Shown: in pieces, positions 20,709 through 33,510 of the stretch
Position numbering within the stretch: the first letter of the stretch is position 1
How the letters are laid out: each line of letters begins with the position of its first letter
Assembly (NCBI RefSeq): GCF_024679245.1
Contig: NC_090186.1
Span: 34,112,946 to 34,176,945 of the forward strand
Length of the DNA: 64,000 nucleotides
DNA from: Pseudorasbora parva
Lineage: Eukaryota > Chordata > Actinopteri > Cypriniformes > Gobionidae
Direction of reading: 5' to 3'
Notes under the pieces: generated by a model
The model's input: the letters and a program-made list of their open reading frames with translations, nothing else
Databases searched by the model: none
What the model was told of the DNA's origin: nothing
Translations under genes and position numbers: made by a program

Positions 20709-22144
20709 CATACAAGCATATATTATATGCTTGTCAGTTTTTTATTTAAAAACACCAAATTATGCAGAATATAAGATGGTAAATAATTAATTGATGAGTT
20801 GTCAATATAAAACAATACAACAGGGTATGATGTTACCCCAACATTTAACATATTGACATAAAATTATACATGCAAATCCATGTTTCGCTGCCTGTAGTTT
20901 AGTTGTGTCTGTGAATTGCAGCGATCCATTTGCTTGTCTTATCTGCAGTTTTTAACAGTCTGTAAAAATATACCTTAGATCTCAACAAACCTATCTGTAG
21001 AGTCAATCTCAAAGCTCTTTCCCGTTTTAGATGTGTTTTGTGAGTTTTCGCGACACTCACGCTGAAAATAAATGCTGCCACTCTGTCTTCTTGCCACTCA
21101 GTGGTCGTAACCGCAGTCACTCAGACTGCCGGTGATGTGCCATGCATACCCTCTATACTCTTTTAAATAGTTGTGAGTGACTAGCTAGTTGGTTTCTCCA
21201 ACAATGCATCATACCGTAATATGGTAGTTAAGTGAGTTAAATTGTTGTACAGGAAATGCACTCCTGGTTAGAGCATGGGTCGTCTACAAGCCAAAAAATC
21301 TTACAGTGACATTAATGTGTCACTGAAACATTGTTTTCCGATAATGAAAGCCTAACTGAACAAAATCCAAATTTTGCTGAAATCAATACAAACAATCCTT
21401 TAAAAAGCTTCCTTGCCTCAAACACAAATGGGGTTAACAGAATGACCTGACTATTGTGATACACTGTAGAGAACAGCTCAATATGCAACAGTTCAAGACT
21501 CACTGATCAGCCATATCTCAAAGAGACAAGCAGAGACCAGTCCACAAAACAAAGCATCATCTGTTTCTAAAGGGAAAAGAGCCTCAGCAATGAACTGCCC
21601 TGCCACGCTAAGAACATTGAGCTCAGTATGGGGATGACCTCCCGCTGTGACCGTGACAGGGTCTCAGACGGCAGAGGAAAAATAGGCAGAAAGCGACACG
21701 TGTATGAGCACATGCAGACGCAACCACTGCAGATAAATGGATTGCATGCAGACTGTTATTCCCAAGCCAAGGCACCTCCCCCTAAACCCAATCAGCGCAG
21801 AGAGGTAACCCAGACTCTCTCTCTCTCTCATAAACAACACACACACAAAACAAAACCCCCTGTGAGCAGGCCCCGTTTGCTAAATTACAATTAATTGAGC
21901 ACAATAGGCTGAGTCTGGCTCCAAATGTGACCTCACTAACTAGGCAGAGACCAGAACACAATTAAGTTCTGCAGGGCTTACCAGCGCCAAACAAAAACAG
22001 TAATAGAACCTTTACTAATTAGACTGTTTTAGATAGATTTAAATAGCATCTGACATAAAATACAAACACAAAGTGAATATTTTGTAATTTGCAGCATCAG
22101 CAATCTTATGGTAAAGCCTGTGCATTGGGGTGATTTTACAAGTA
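20707..22144. other. Intron 3 sequence; possible conserved block near 21870-21990
   Basis: No exon seen. The segment around 21875-21965 (AAATTACAATTAATTGAGCA and following) looks like ordinary unique noncoding DNA of the kind that can be an enhancer; this is a guess from composition and homeodomain-type ATTA motifs only. Confidence 0.3.
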
Positions 22145-22689
22145 TTAAAGGGTTAGTTCACCAAAAAATGAAATTGATGGCATTAATGACTCACCCTAAT
22201 GTCGTTCCACACCTGTAAGACCTCCGTTCATCTTCAGAACACAGTTTAAGATATTTTATATTTAGTCCGAGAGCTTTTCTGTTCCTTCAATGTACATTAT
22301 ACTGTCCATGTCCAGACAGGGAAAAATAACATCATTAAAGTAGTCCATATGTGAAATCAGTTAGTTAATTAGAATCTCTTGAAGCATCGGAAATACATTT
22401 TGGTCCAAAAATAACAAAAACTGCGACTTTATTGAGCAATGTCTTCTCTTCCGGGTTTGTTTTCAATCCTCAAATAAAGATTTTAATGGTTATGAATCAG
22501 CGTATAGATTCATGATTTGGATAGCGTGTTAAACTGCTGAAATCACGTGACATTGGCGATCCGAATCATGGATCAATACGCTGATTCATAACTGTTTGAA
22601 ACAATGTTTTGAATTTGGCCCATCACTATACATCGTTATTTCGTTTTTTTTGCGCACAAACTATTCTCGTCGCTTCATAAAATTATTGT

Positions 22690-23677
22690 AGAATCACAGC
22701 TTGACGCCGGATTTTCCAATCGCCTAATGCTGAAGGATGGAGCAGTCCCAACGATAAAGGTCCCAACGTTAGAACCGCGGGCAGTGAGTTAGACTGCTTC
22801 AAATGTCTGTGTTTTTGCCTATGCTCATCAAGTAGCCCAAACATGATCACGTATAGTTACTATATATATTACTATATATAGAAATTGATCAATGGAGCAT
22901 GCGATGTGTAGTGCGTGTACTTTTGTTTAGCTGGCCACTATATGTGTAACTTTATGTTTGTGTATTGTAAAAGCACTCCAAACAACAATACACAAAGAGG
23001 GGGGAAATATGTTGAACTAAATAAGCGCGCTTCTTCATTCAAATACGCTACTATTCCGTGTCTTTCTATGTAAACACTAACTTAGCCTGCCGTGCAAAAC
23101 CAGTCCGCTTAATAACGTTACAATTGTCTACACAAACCACGCGTAAACACACACACACACGTGCACAACTGCACTTCTCACATGTACACCTTCAAAGACA
23201 AAAATACGACGATATAATTCAAGTATAAATATGTAAATAACACAAGTCGCTAAGCATATTATATAGTTAGTGTATAACTTGTACCACATAGAGACGTCCT
23301 GCTCTAGTCGTTTTTGCTGCTGCTCCTGTTCAACTGCAGCCTCTGGGTGTGATTCCGGATCATAGATGTATGGCTGTATCTGATTAAAAACCATATTTTT
23401 ATTTTGAATAAAGTTTTTTTCCCGCTGTTAGGGATGACACAGCTTTACGACGCACTCGACACAATAGCAGCAGGGAGCACACGTCATTATTTAGCTCCGC
23501 TCACACGATACGCCCCCACCCGCTCTGCTTTTTTCGGAAAGACTCGGAACAGCGCATCTTTCTTATATAATTATTAAAAAAATAAAGACTTTTCGGAGAT
23601 GTGCAGGATGCAATGCTACTCTATAGGTACTCAAGATTGACATGACACTGACTGAAACTGAGTGTTTCACCCCCCCT
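22690..23677. mobile_element. TTAA element with GGGGGTGAAA end, copy 2, left end lost
   Basis: The right end AGTGTTTCACCCCCCC lies against TTAA (23678-23681), and 23520-23630 matches 18620-18720. The expected left terminus is absent, so the left boundary is approximate. It contains a minus-strand open frame starting at 23394. Confidence 0.6.
23287..23394 (-). pseudogene. Exon-like N-terminus resembling fish P2RX7-C-terminal-like proteins
   Basis: From ATG at 23394 (minus) the frame encodes IQPYIYDPESHPEAAVEQ, then a Gln-rich run, then RLEQDVSMW, and reaches a possible donor GTACAA. An aromatic-Pro-Glu-Ser leader followed by an acidic/Gln stretch and a Trp is reminiscent of the start of the multi-copy P2X7-like (P2RX7 C-terminal domain) proteins common in fish genomes. 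The cysteine-rich domain itself is not present, so the assignment is weak. It sits in a TTAA transposon, and may be a transposon-borne gene remnant. Confidence 0.3.
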
Positions 23678-23736
23678 TTAATTTGTGTTCCGAAGATGAA
23701 CGGAGGTGTTACGGGTGTCGAACGACATTAGGTTAA

Positions 23737-24438
23737 AGGTGGGGTAAGTGCTATCTGATAACCGTTGTTGTTATTTCAAATCACCAAAAAAAAACACGCC
23801 CCTACCCCCAAAAGGGCCTCTGCCCTATTTTGATAGCTCCGCCCCACACATACGTAGCCCAGTAAAAGACTACAGCAGAATCTGTGTGTAACTAATCCAG
23901 GTCGAATATTCAATTAAAAAGTCTCCCCTTCCATCAGAAAAACACAAACCGTTCTCATGAAAAACTCGATAGAACACGAGCCGACAGTCCAGCTAACGAT
24001 ATATTACAATTATGACCGGATAAGGGTTATATAGATCATAAAAAAGAGGAAACAAACATATATTGGGAGTATAGTATCTTACTTGTCAGACACATTTTGA
24101 GGGCTGATGCTTGAAACAAACAGTGAGGGGTTAGATGCTCCATATGATGTGGAAATGAACGGGTCTTTATCATCGCTGAAGTGAGCTACAATACGATCAC
24201 AAATGGACAAACAAGCGAACATGACACACGAGCATATTCAAGCAAAAGCAGCTAGTTCTCAGCTAATGTCCGTCATGTGCCGTGTGTTTTGAATAATGAC
24301 GTGCACATAGAGAGAGAGAGCTCTTCTCACCATCAATAGTAGACACGCCCCTTACCTGCTGATTGGCTACAAGTTTGTTATTCCACTCGACCAGAGTCCT
24401 TTTTCTACAACAGTTTTGAAATAAGACTTACCCCACCT
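23737..24438. mobile_element. TTAA element with AGGTGGGGTAAG ends
   Basis: TTAA (23733-23736) precedes AGGTGGGGTAAGTGCTATCT; AGACTTACCCCACCT precedes TTAA (24439-24442). 702 bp, youngest layer of this nest, no coding capacity. Confidence 0.85.
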
Positions 24439-24614
24439 TTAAGTAATTAATGAGAGAATTTTCATTTTTGGGTGAACTGACCCTTTAACATGATAAATAA
24501 ATACTACTAATAAAATAATTATTATATATTTATTTAACCATTTAATGGTTTCAAGAACGTAGCACTTTTATTAAAACCATTTTATCATCTTCATTTTAAT
24601 AAACTTTTATTATA

Positions 24615-24949
24615 AGGTGCAGTGTGTAATATTTATGAGGATCTATTGACAGAAATGCAATTTAATATACATAACTATGTTTTCAGTGGTGTATAAAGGT
24701 CATTACATAATGTACCGTTATGTTTTTATTACCTTAGAACGAGCCATTTTTATCTTACACCGCTGCACTTACAGTGAAGTTATAATTTTGTGTTGTCATG
24801 TTTCATGTGTCATGTGTAGCCCTAAACAGACAGACTGCTCTACAGAGCGCTCGCTAGTCTCTGCTGTCTCAGACGATGACATCTTTGTCCTGTGTCGGCC
24901 ACTGTAGCTTCTCTATGTGCTACAAATGGGAGGGGCAAGCGGAGGCACC
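24615..24949. mobile_element. Partial TTAA-type element (AAGGTGCAGTGTGTAAT)
   Basis: The left side TTATAAGGTGCAGTGTGTAA and the right side GGAGGCACCTTTAA suggest one element with the left TTAA mutated. The related start AAGGTGCAGTATGTAGT appears at 58113. Boundaries are approximate. Confidence 0.5.
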
Positions 24950-25199
24950 TTTAAAGCACCTTTAAAGCTTCGGCAATGAGTCAACCAATAATTTTTATTT
25001 CTAATAATCAGAACTATCAATATTTTTATACTTTAAACAGATGATTCTGCTGAATTGCTTACAGTAGTTACTAATTGTTCAGTATATATTCTTTATATGA
25101 TTTTTTCCCGAAGTGTCTGGATCACTATCACTTTTGGAATGCTGTGTAATAGTGCCATTAGCAACACAGACGCCAGTTCACACAATTCACACGTCATTA

Positions 25200-25730
<531 letters not shown>

Positions 25731-25810
25731 GCTGTCATACGATTAATTGCAACTAAACTAAATGTGTGTTTACATAAAATGTGTGTACTGTGTACAATAT
25801 TATGTATATA

Positions 25811-27227
25811 CAGTAGGGCAAAAAAGTATTTGGTCAGTCACCGATTGTGCAAGTTCTCCCACTTAAAAAGATGAGAGAGGCCTGTAATTTGTGTGATAGC
25901 TACACTTCAACTATAAGAGACAGAATGAGAAAAAAAACAGAAAATCACATTGTCTGATTAAAAAAATTTTTTTTTGCAAATTATGGTGGAAAATAAGTAT
26001 TTGGTCACCTACAAAAAAGCAAGATTTCTGGCTCTCACAGAACTGTAATTTCTTTTTTAAGAGGCTCCTCTGTCCTCCACTCGTTACCTGTATTGATGTC
26101 ACCTGTTTTAACTCGTTATCAGTATAAAAGACACCTGTCCACAACCTCAAACAGTCAAACTCTAAACTCCACTATGGCCAAGACCAAAGAACTGTCAAAG
26201 GACACCAGAAACATAATTGTAGACCTGCACCAGGCTGGGAAGACTGAATCTGAAAATAGGTAAGCAGCTTGGTGTGAAGAAATCAACTGTGAAAGACCAC
26301 TGATAATCTCCCTCGATATGGGGCTCCACACAAGATATCACCCCATGCAGTGAAAATGATCACAAAAACGGTGAGCAAAAATCCTAGAACCACACGGGAG
26401 GATCTAGCAAATTATCTGCAGAAAGCTGGGACCAAAGTAACACAGGCTACCATCAGTAACACACTACGCCGACAGGGACTCAAATACTGCAGTGCCAGAC
26501 GTGTTCCCCCTCCTTAAGCAATTACATGTCCGGGCCCATCTGAAGTTTGCTAGAGAGGATTTTGATTTTTTTAGAAGAGGATTGGGAGAATGTCATATGG
26601 TCAGATGAAACCAAAATAGAACTTTTTGGTAAAAACTCAACTTGACGCGTTTGGAGGAGAAAGAACGCCAAATTGCACTATACCTACTGTGAAGCATGGG
26701 GGTAAATGGGGCCATGTATCGTGACATTTTGAGTAAAAATCTCCTTCCATTAGCAAGGGCATTGAAGATGAAACGTAGCTGGGTCTTTCAGCATGACAAT
26801 GATCCCAAACACACCACCCGGGCAATGAAGGAGTGGCTTTGTAAGTAGCATTTCAAGGTCCTGGAGTGGCCTAGCCAGTCTCCAGATTTCAGCCACATAG
26901 ACAATCTTTGGAGGGAGTTGAAAATCCTTCTTGCCCAGTGACAGCACCAAAACATCACTGCTCTAGAGGAGATCTGCATGGAGAAAAGGGCCAAACTACC
27001 AGCAACAGTGTGTAAAAACCTTTGACTTACAGAAAATATACTTATTTCCACCATAATTTGCAAATACAGTTTTTAAAAATCAAATGTGATTTTCTGGATT
27101 TTTTTCTCTCATTCTGTCTTTCATAGTTTAAGTGTACCTATGATGAAAATTACAACCTTATCTCGTCTTTTTAAGTGGGAGAACTTGCACAATTGGTGGC
27201 TGACTAAATACTTTTTTTTACCCCACT
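25811..27227 (+). mobile_element. Nearly full-length but dead Tc1-like transposon
   Basis: The left terminus is CAGTAGGGCAAAAAAGTATT at a TA, and the right terminus AAATACTTTTTTTTACCCCACT at a TA; inverted repeats are long (CCGATTGTGCAAGTTCTCCC against GGGAGAACTTGCACAATTGG). The transposase begins at ATG 26174 (MAKTKELSKDTRNIIVDLHQ). Later motifs sit in shifted frames: WSDETKIELFG with the first catalytic Asp near 26595, [12 protein letters not shown] with the second near 26789, and [19 protein letters not shown] near 26870, where the expected catalytic Glu of the DD34E triad is Asp. Multiple stops and frameshifts make it inactive. Confidence 0.9.
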
Positions 27228-27283
27228 ATATAAATAAACACACTTGCATGTTTATATTTAAGAACATGTGTTATTTATTATTT

Positions 27284-27391
<108 letters not shown>

Positions 27392-27436
27392 GCAAATATT
27401 TCTTAAACATATACATGTATGTGTGTATATTCAATA

Positions 27437-29746
27437 TGTACTTCTTTATTGCACAATGCACATTTCTTTATATTAAGCCTAAAATGTGTTTTTAATTTCA
27501 CTATTAGTAAGGATTATATGATCTCTGTATAATATCAGTCTATAAATGCAAGATATGTAAAGTGTACCTAAATTATACTTGCAACAGTTCCACTTTAGCA
27601 CAATCATATCCATAAGCATATATTTAGTTGGACCTCAGCACTATTTTTGGATAACTAAAGTGCATTAAGTATAAAACTAATGCAGACTTTCAGTATATCA
27701 ATTTAGTATACAAAAAGTACAATTGCAGGGTATTTATATTAAGTACATAAATATGGAAATATATTTGTAGTATACTTAGCATAAAATAAATGCATTTCAA
27801 AATAATTTCAACTGTTTGGTTACCCACATCCTTCAAAATATCAGAAATTCATACTAGTTTGAAAAACCTTGAGGGTGTGTAAATGATGACATAATTTTCA
27901 TTTTTGGGTGAACTATCCCTTTAAAGCCTTATCTGTACTGGGAAAAATAAAACTCATGCTTAATATAGCCAACATATTCCGTGTTTTGCAAAAACCTATG
28001 CAAAGTCATACTTTTCTCATGAGATCAAGTCGATAAAACTCAAGGCTTCAAAAGTAAAAAATTCTAAAACCTCTCACAAAACCACCTCAAAGCAGAAACA
28101 TCTGCATTACTGAAAGATGACAGATAACGCTGCATTTCAGGGACCGAAACTCCTTCTCTAAAAGATTTACAAGGACGAACTAGAGATTGAAAAAACTGCT
28201 GCTTGCAGCACCCCTATTCTTGTGGATAACAAAAAAAAAGTAAATGCATTTCTTTTTAAGTGTCATAAAAGTTACTGAGGCCAGCTCGGCTCCAGACAGG
28301 TATTACAGCATTAACACTAATTGGTAAATATCATAACTGCAAATAGGTGGGAGATACTTAGATATCAAACACTTGACTGACTTCCTAAACTCACCCAACA
28401 GCATGTCCTCAACAGGGTGAATCTTTCTCGAGCTTCTGTGGTAACTGGCTGTTTTCCCAGTCATTTCAATTTCTCATCCTTTGACATCAATGTAATTATC
28501 ATAAGAAGTGCAACTAATTAGCAAGCGTTATAAAAGGAACTGTGAACTGTAAGCCATTCTGTCACAACTGACAAGAGCAGAAAACTTCTCAGTTTTCTCA
28601 ACACATTAATGAAACTGGGTCATAGTCCTATACAAGCAACAGAGTCCATTTTTTAAGTATATATACTTTTCATTTTTCAACCACTGGTAATGTATATTGT
28701 GTTTTTATTAGTGAGCCTTGTTCCGCTTGCTATGATGTCTTCTTCTTTCATTTGTGTCTACTAAATTAATAGTACTGGCACATTTGCAAGTATAGATCTG
28801 AACACATTAGTCAGTTATATATAGATGACAAGGCTCTCATGGTAGGTCAAACGTGAAACGCTGTTGACATTTCGCTTGTGTGCGGCGCTTTACTCATTTT
28901 GGTCATGAAACCATCATGAATGGCTCCTCAACAAATGCCAGCAAGTTTCCTGAAGTAATCTGACACGCTCCTCAGATATCACTGTGATGATTGTGCCGTT
29001 CATGTATTATTAAGGTAACCAGGACTAAAAAGGCCTAGCTACTCTCAAAGGCAGAAATAGGGTTTCCACGAAACACTGAATAACCATAAAATAGCAATGA
29101 GTCATGTACAGTGTCACCACCCCCTCAGCATTTCTGCCATTTGTGTAGCAGGGTGCAACAACCACAGTCAGTGCTGAATAAAGGTTACCTTTAAGTGCAC
29201 ATTACCTTGCACTTCACTTAAAGTGTAAAAAAGTGTCCTCACCTAAACAATGGAAAAGAAAAAGGTTTCTTTAACGGTTCATTTCTTCGCAGGAAATGAA
29301 CCGATAAGGAAAGAACGAGGCCAGTCACTAATTAAATAAGCCTGCAGTGAACTATCTGATATGAAACACTAAATTTAGCAAGCAAAGGTGAACTGTAGCT
29401 TCTATTAAGGCTGCACGTTATTGGGAAAACAAAATTAGTCGCAATATTTTTCCAAAAATTATTTACACACCAGATATCCTTTTTTACTAGTTGGTGCAGG
29501 AAACTACAGTTGAGGATAGCAAAATAAAGTAACATATTATACTCAAAAATTCTTCATACAGTAAAATTGATTAAAAATTTGGGACCAAATTTATTCAGAC
29601 ACTTTGACCTGACCATGTTTTTCTTTAGTTTTTTTACATTTTTACTTTAATTGCTAATGCGACCTTTCACACCACAGACTGAACAAAATGAAGCATTGCT
29701 TGGTCATTGGTTGAAGTAAATTGGTATTATCTAATTGTGCGCTTAG
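27437..29746. other. Intron 2 sequence; possible conserved block near 28430-28570
   Basis: No exon or complete element recognised, apart from a MITE end GGGTGAACTATCCCTTTAA at 27906-27924. The segment around 28470-28530 (CATCCTTTGACATCAATGTA, AATTAGCAAGCG) lacks repeats and has several ATTA-type sites, so it is a candidate noncoding regulatory element by composition only. Confidence 0.35.
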
Positions 29747-29842
29747 AGGGTTACTTCAGCGATTAGCATATGGCTTTGTATCAGTAGAAACCCTTGAGTA
29801 TATTCAAATAAATGTGCTTTCCCCCCTCATATCCCCCTGAGA

Positions 29843-29951
29843 CAAGAGATTTATGCATTTTATTTCTGGAAAAATTCCTCCTATGATGCAAATATCGTCA
29901 ATTTGCATCATAGGAGGAATTTTTTCAGAAATAAAATGCATAAATCTCTTG
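29843..29951. repeat. Near-perfect hairpin, arms about 50 bp
   Basis: CAAGAGATTTATGCATTTTA at 29843 is mirrored by the sequence ending at 29951, with the loop ATCGTCA near 29897. Confidence 0.9.
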
Positions 29952-29966
29952 AATGTTTGGCCAAAG

Positions 29967-30489
29967 CATAGACTGTAAAAAAATATGGACGTAGTGTCCG
30001 TGACGTCACCCATAGGATTCCGATAAGCCGTTCTGAAGCTTAAAGTATGGCCGAGCTGGGCGTTGCCATCTTGTGAGCGAGTCATCGCGTGTCACTCCCG
30101 GATAACAGAAAATGGGCAAAAAGGCGGGATGTGCGCGGAGCTGAAGTGACGCAATAACTCTAGACGGCGGATAAATGGCTATCCACTTGTAACCACGCCC
30201 TTAATTATGCAGAGCCGTAAGGCTTTATATAACGTAAACGAATGAGTTATAAAAAAATTCACCCCCCTCAGAGTTGTCATGAAGATCAAAATTAGCCTTA
30301 TAAGCCAAAACCACAAGTTGTACCAGGCTGTAAACATGTTTTTTTCTGCTTTAAAGTTGAGAATTTTAACATGGGGCTCAATGAGATTCTGCTCCCTTCT
30401 GGAGCCTGTCCCTAGTGGCCAGTGGAGGAATTGCAGTTTACATTACTTCCGTATTGGCTTCAAGAGAGATCGCGGGAGGTTGCCGCTTG
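29967..30489. mobile_element. hAT-like non-autonomous element, copy 2 (perfect 8-bp duplication)
   Basis: Starts CATAGACTGTAAAAAAATAT and ends GTTGCCGCTTG, flanked by GGCCAAAG at 29959-29966 and 30490-30497. Contains the family blocks GTCCGTGACGTCACCCATAG and TTAACATGGGGCTCAATGAG. Confidence 0.85.
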
Positions 30490-31053
30490 GGCCAAAGGCT
30501 AAAGACTACAGCCAGCAGAGGGAGCCATTTCCGCATGTTTCTCGGAGCTACAGGCACTCATTTAAACGGAGCTATGGTGAGCAATGTAAGTCTTTTAACT
30601 TCTCAAATTAATTTCTATGAAAGTTAAGCTTGCAAAGGCATGAACTGAAACGCGCCAGACTAAACTCGCGTTGTGAATGTATGCCGCGAGTGTAGTCGCG
30701 ATTACCTCAGCTCTCATCACGAGAGCTCATCAGCTCATTTATCTGACTCCTGCAGTTAGTGCTCAGTGCTGTGATACTCGTGCGGTGACCCACTCATTAT
30801 ATTGAACAGACACAGTTTAGTGTGTTTTTAATTGTAGTGTCTTCTCCAACTCAGTCACAGTAATCAAGTTGGTGGCTTTGGGAATGGCCTCACAGGGCAG
30901 CGAAGCATTCTGGGAATTGTAGTCTTTCATCCCCATGAGACAAAAATACATTTTCTGTCTTTTCTCAGTCTAGAAGGCACCAAATTAAAAAAGAATTTCA
31001 CATTTCTGCTACATTGATGACCCAGTTTAAATACAGATTCATCTTCCCAGCTG

Positions 31054-33055
31054 ATTGTTTGACTGTAATCCATTACATATCTTTCTATCAAAGTTACCTG
31101 CCATTATCAAGGTGAATTTGCTCTGACACGGTTTAACACAGTTCTTATCATATTTTGTGGCCATTTTCTAAACTATAGCGAATAAACAATGTGATAAAGT
31201 GAGAAAATGTTGAAGGTGTCTGAATAAAATTTGGTTTGACAATTTTACCAGATGATTTGAATAGCTCTAGTTGAAAATAATTAATTGTTCTATAATAATT
31301 AGGGTGGTTTAGAGAAGTGAATATGCATAAAAAATAATAAATCACAAGCAGTGCGCTTTAAGCAGTGCTTTATGTTTTTCAAGTAAATCTTCAGGTAAAT
31401 CAACAGTTGAATAAATCAAATGTAAAATAAGTGTCTTCACTATATAAATGAAATATAACTAATAGAATTCATTCATTTTCATAATTTTTCATCATTATTT
31501 AAATAATTTTCTCTCTCTCTTTTGCTATTTGATCACCATTGGTGACAAACAGCTGTGCCATTGGTGACAAAACACATTAGGCTGCTGTCCCTTTAGGAAG
31601 AATGCACAGAACTAATTTTAAATGACATTCATCCGTTTTCTTTCGACTGTGTTTACATGGATACTAAGCGAGTGTTTACATAGATACTCATACTCAGTGT
31701 GCACGTATCCGATTAAGCGTGCGATTATTTTCTTAAAGAAAGAAAACTGAATTCAGCGTTCACGTGCTGTCTGTGCGGCTCAGTGTGCGCACAGAAAGAA
31801 GTGTGCGAGTACTCTTTCGACTTAAAAACACATGCAAATATGATTGTTATACTTTGCAATTAATCCGAGAATCACACAATTTCGGAATCGGGATGCAGCT
31901 GGCCCTATACTTGACATCACAATATCAATGCTAAAACAATATACTGAGCAGCCCTAGTTTCTATGCAACTTAAAAGAAAAACTGTTACCAAACAGGTTTT
32001 CAAAACACTCCCCATCAGCCATCGGTTGAAAAAAACTAATAGCTCAGCTTTCAGCTGAAAACACATTCAAGTGTTTTGTTTATAACAGAGAGTCTGTTAT
32101 TTCTTTTGGTATATTGCATGTTCAGATATTCATACAACAAAATATTCAGGGGGCCATGAAACTTTTGCAAAGAATTATCAAAAATGATGGCGTTTGCGAT
32201 GGCTGGCAACTTTTTTCAAAAAAAGGTTTCAGCACAATATAGCTGAACACTTCAAATAGGCTGTTTAAAGACACAATCTTACAGAGCCTCCACTCAGTAA
32301 CCTTCATAGAGAAATTGATTGGCTGCCTATTAACAAGGATTTAATGGACTTGGTTATATCAGGATACAGCATACAAATAAGTCCTTGATGTCAGGTAATA
32401 TAATGCAGACTTTAGAAATAGGCTGTGTTGAAGGACAGGACAGCAGCAAATATATTGGGCCTAAAAAAACAAAAGGATAATCAAAATTATAATACATACA
32501 AGCAAGTGTTGCTCATTTTAAACGCAAAAAGGTTGCTTAGTCAAAACTAAAATTAATATATACTAAAATATAATGTATTATATTTTAGTATATTAATATA
32601 TATAAAATTAATAAACTACTAATAAAAAAATAATAATAAAACAATCCTTTTCATTCTAAAGGACAGAGCGAAGGTAGAAAATGATAATGTAACCTGAAAC
32701 ACTAAAATGCTGGGTTGTTTAACCCATGCTTGGGTCAAATATGGACACGCCCAACTGTTGGTATACATTTTTTAATTAAACTTTTAAACGCAGTGGTTGG
32801 ATTTGTCAATACTTTGAGCCAAACATGATTTGAACAACCTAACTTTTTATTTTTTTTTATTTTTTTAGAGTTAACAATTTTTGATGCATGAAACCTTGAC
32901 TTGTGTATTATAAGTGGATCTCAGGAAAAATTAAAAGAATGACTATATTTAAAAATATATATAAATACAAATACAACTTAAGCTCTACTGACCACATCTG
33001 TGGCATGCTCGCTTGCTTTTATAAAACAATTGGAAAAACGTGCAGAAGAAATGCA
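31054..33055. other. Intron 2 sequence, mostly unrecognised
   Basis: AT-rich. 32095-32235 (ATTGCATGTTCAGATATTCAT, GATGGCTGGCAACTTTTTTC) is a fragment of the family at 53110-54058 and 58545-59135. A short ATATTTTAGTATATTAATAT palindrome lies near 32575. No exons seen. Confidence 0.5.
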
Positions 33056-33510
33056 AGTCTATGGGCCAGATTTACTAACAGCTTGCGCCAACGCAAACCC
33101 TATTTTGCCGTTAAAAAACTACTGTCAGGATAAAAAATTAGCACTGAAAAGGCGTGGGTTATTTTTGCAGCTGAACTTATTGCATAATATGCATTTGTAG
33201 GAGTTTTCCCTTCAGACGCAAAATTTATGGGAAGAGAGTATTTAAATCAATTGATTTACTAAGGTTTGTGCTCATCACTTTACTGTTTTTTTGCGCCATT
33301 ATATACCATTAAAAAAAAACATGTCTTAATCCAGATGCTAACTTGCACAGCTCTTGGTAGATCGCATTCACACGCAGAACTTTCCACTTTCTACTTCCAT
33401 CTGTGTTTTGTTGGAATTGCGCTCACGCTATATACGCCATATATTTCCAATATAAGCACAAAACGGTTCCTGAACAGACGCTTCCGTTTTTAAATAACCA
33501 ATTTTCCAAC
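33056..33510. repeat. Fragment of dispersed repeat (GGGCCAGATTTACTAA)
   Basis: TATGGGCCAGATTTACTAAC followed by AGCTTGCGCCAACGCAAACC, and a second ATTTACTAA near 33252, are hallmarks of a dispersed fish repeat with inverted halves. Ends not clear; boundaries approximate. Confidence 0.45.

Larger units (their letters stand above)
22149..24484. mobile_element. Outer TTAA MITE (AGGGTTAGTTCACC ends) with two insertions
   Basis: TTAA at 22145-22148 precedes AGGGTTAGTTCACCAAAAAA; GGTGAACTGACCCT precedes TTAA at 24485-24488. Its own sequence is 22149 to about 22690, 23682-23732 (TGTGTTCCGAAGATGAACGG) and 24443-24484. The rest belongs to elements at about 22690-23677 and 23737-24438. Confidence 0.85.
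29747..31053. mobile_element. TTAA-family element (TTACTTCAGCG end), copy 1, with insertion
   Basis: The left end AGGGTTACTTCAGCGATTAG and the right part TTTAAATACAGATTCATCTT-CCCAGC match, in reverse, the copy at 38852-41675. The middle shared block is GCATTCTGGGAATTGTAGTC with ATGAGACAAAAATACATTTT. A hAT-like element (29967-30489) and a hairpin (29843-29951) lie inside. The right terminus is damaged. Confidence 0.7.
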
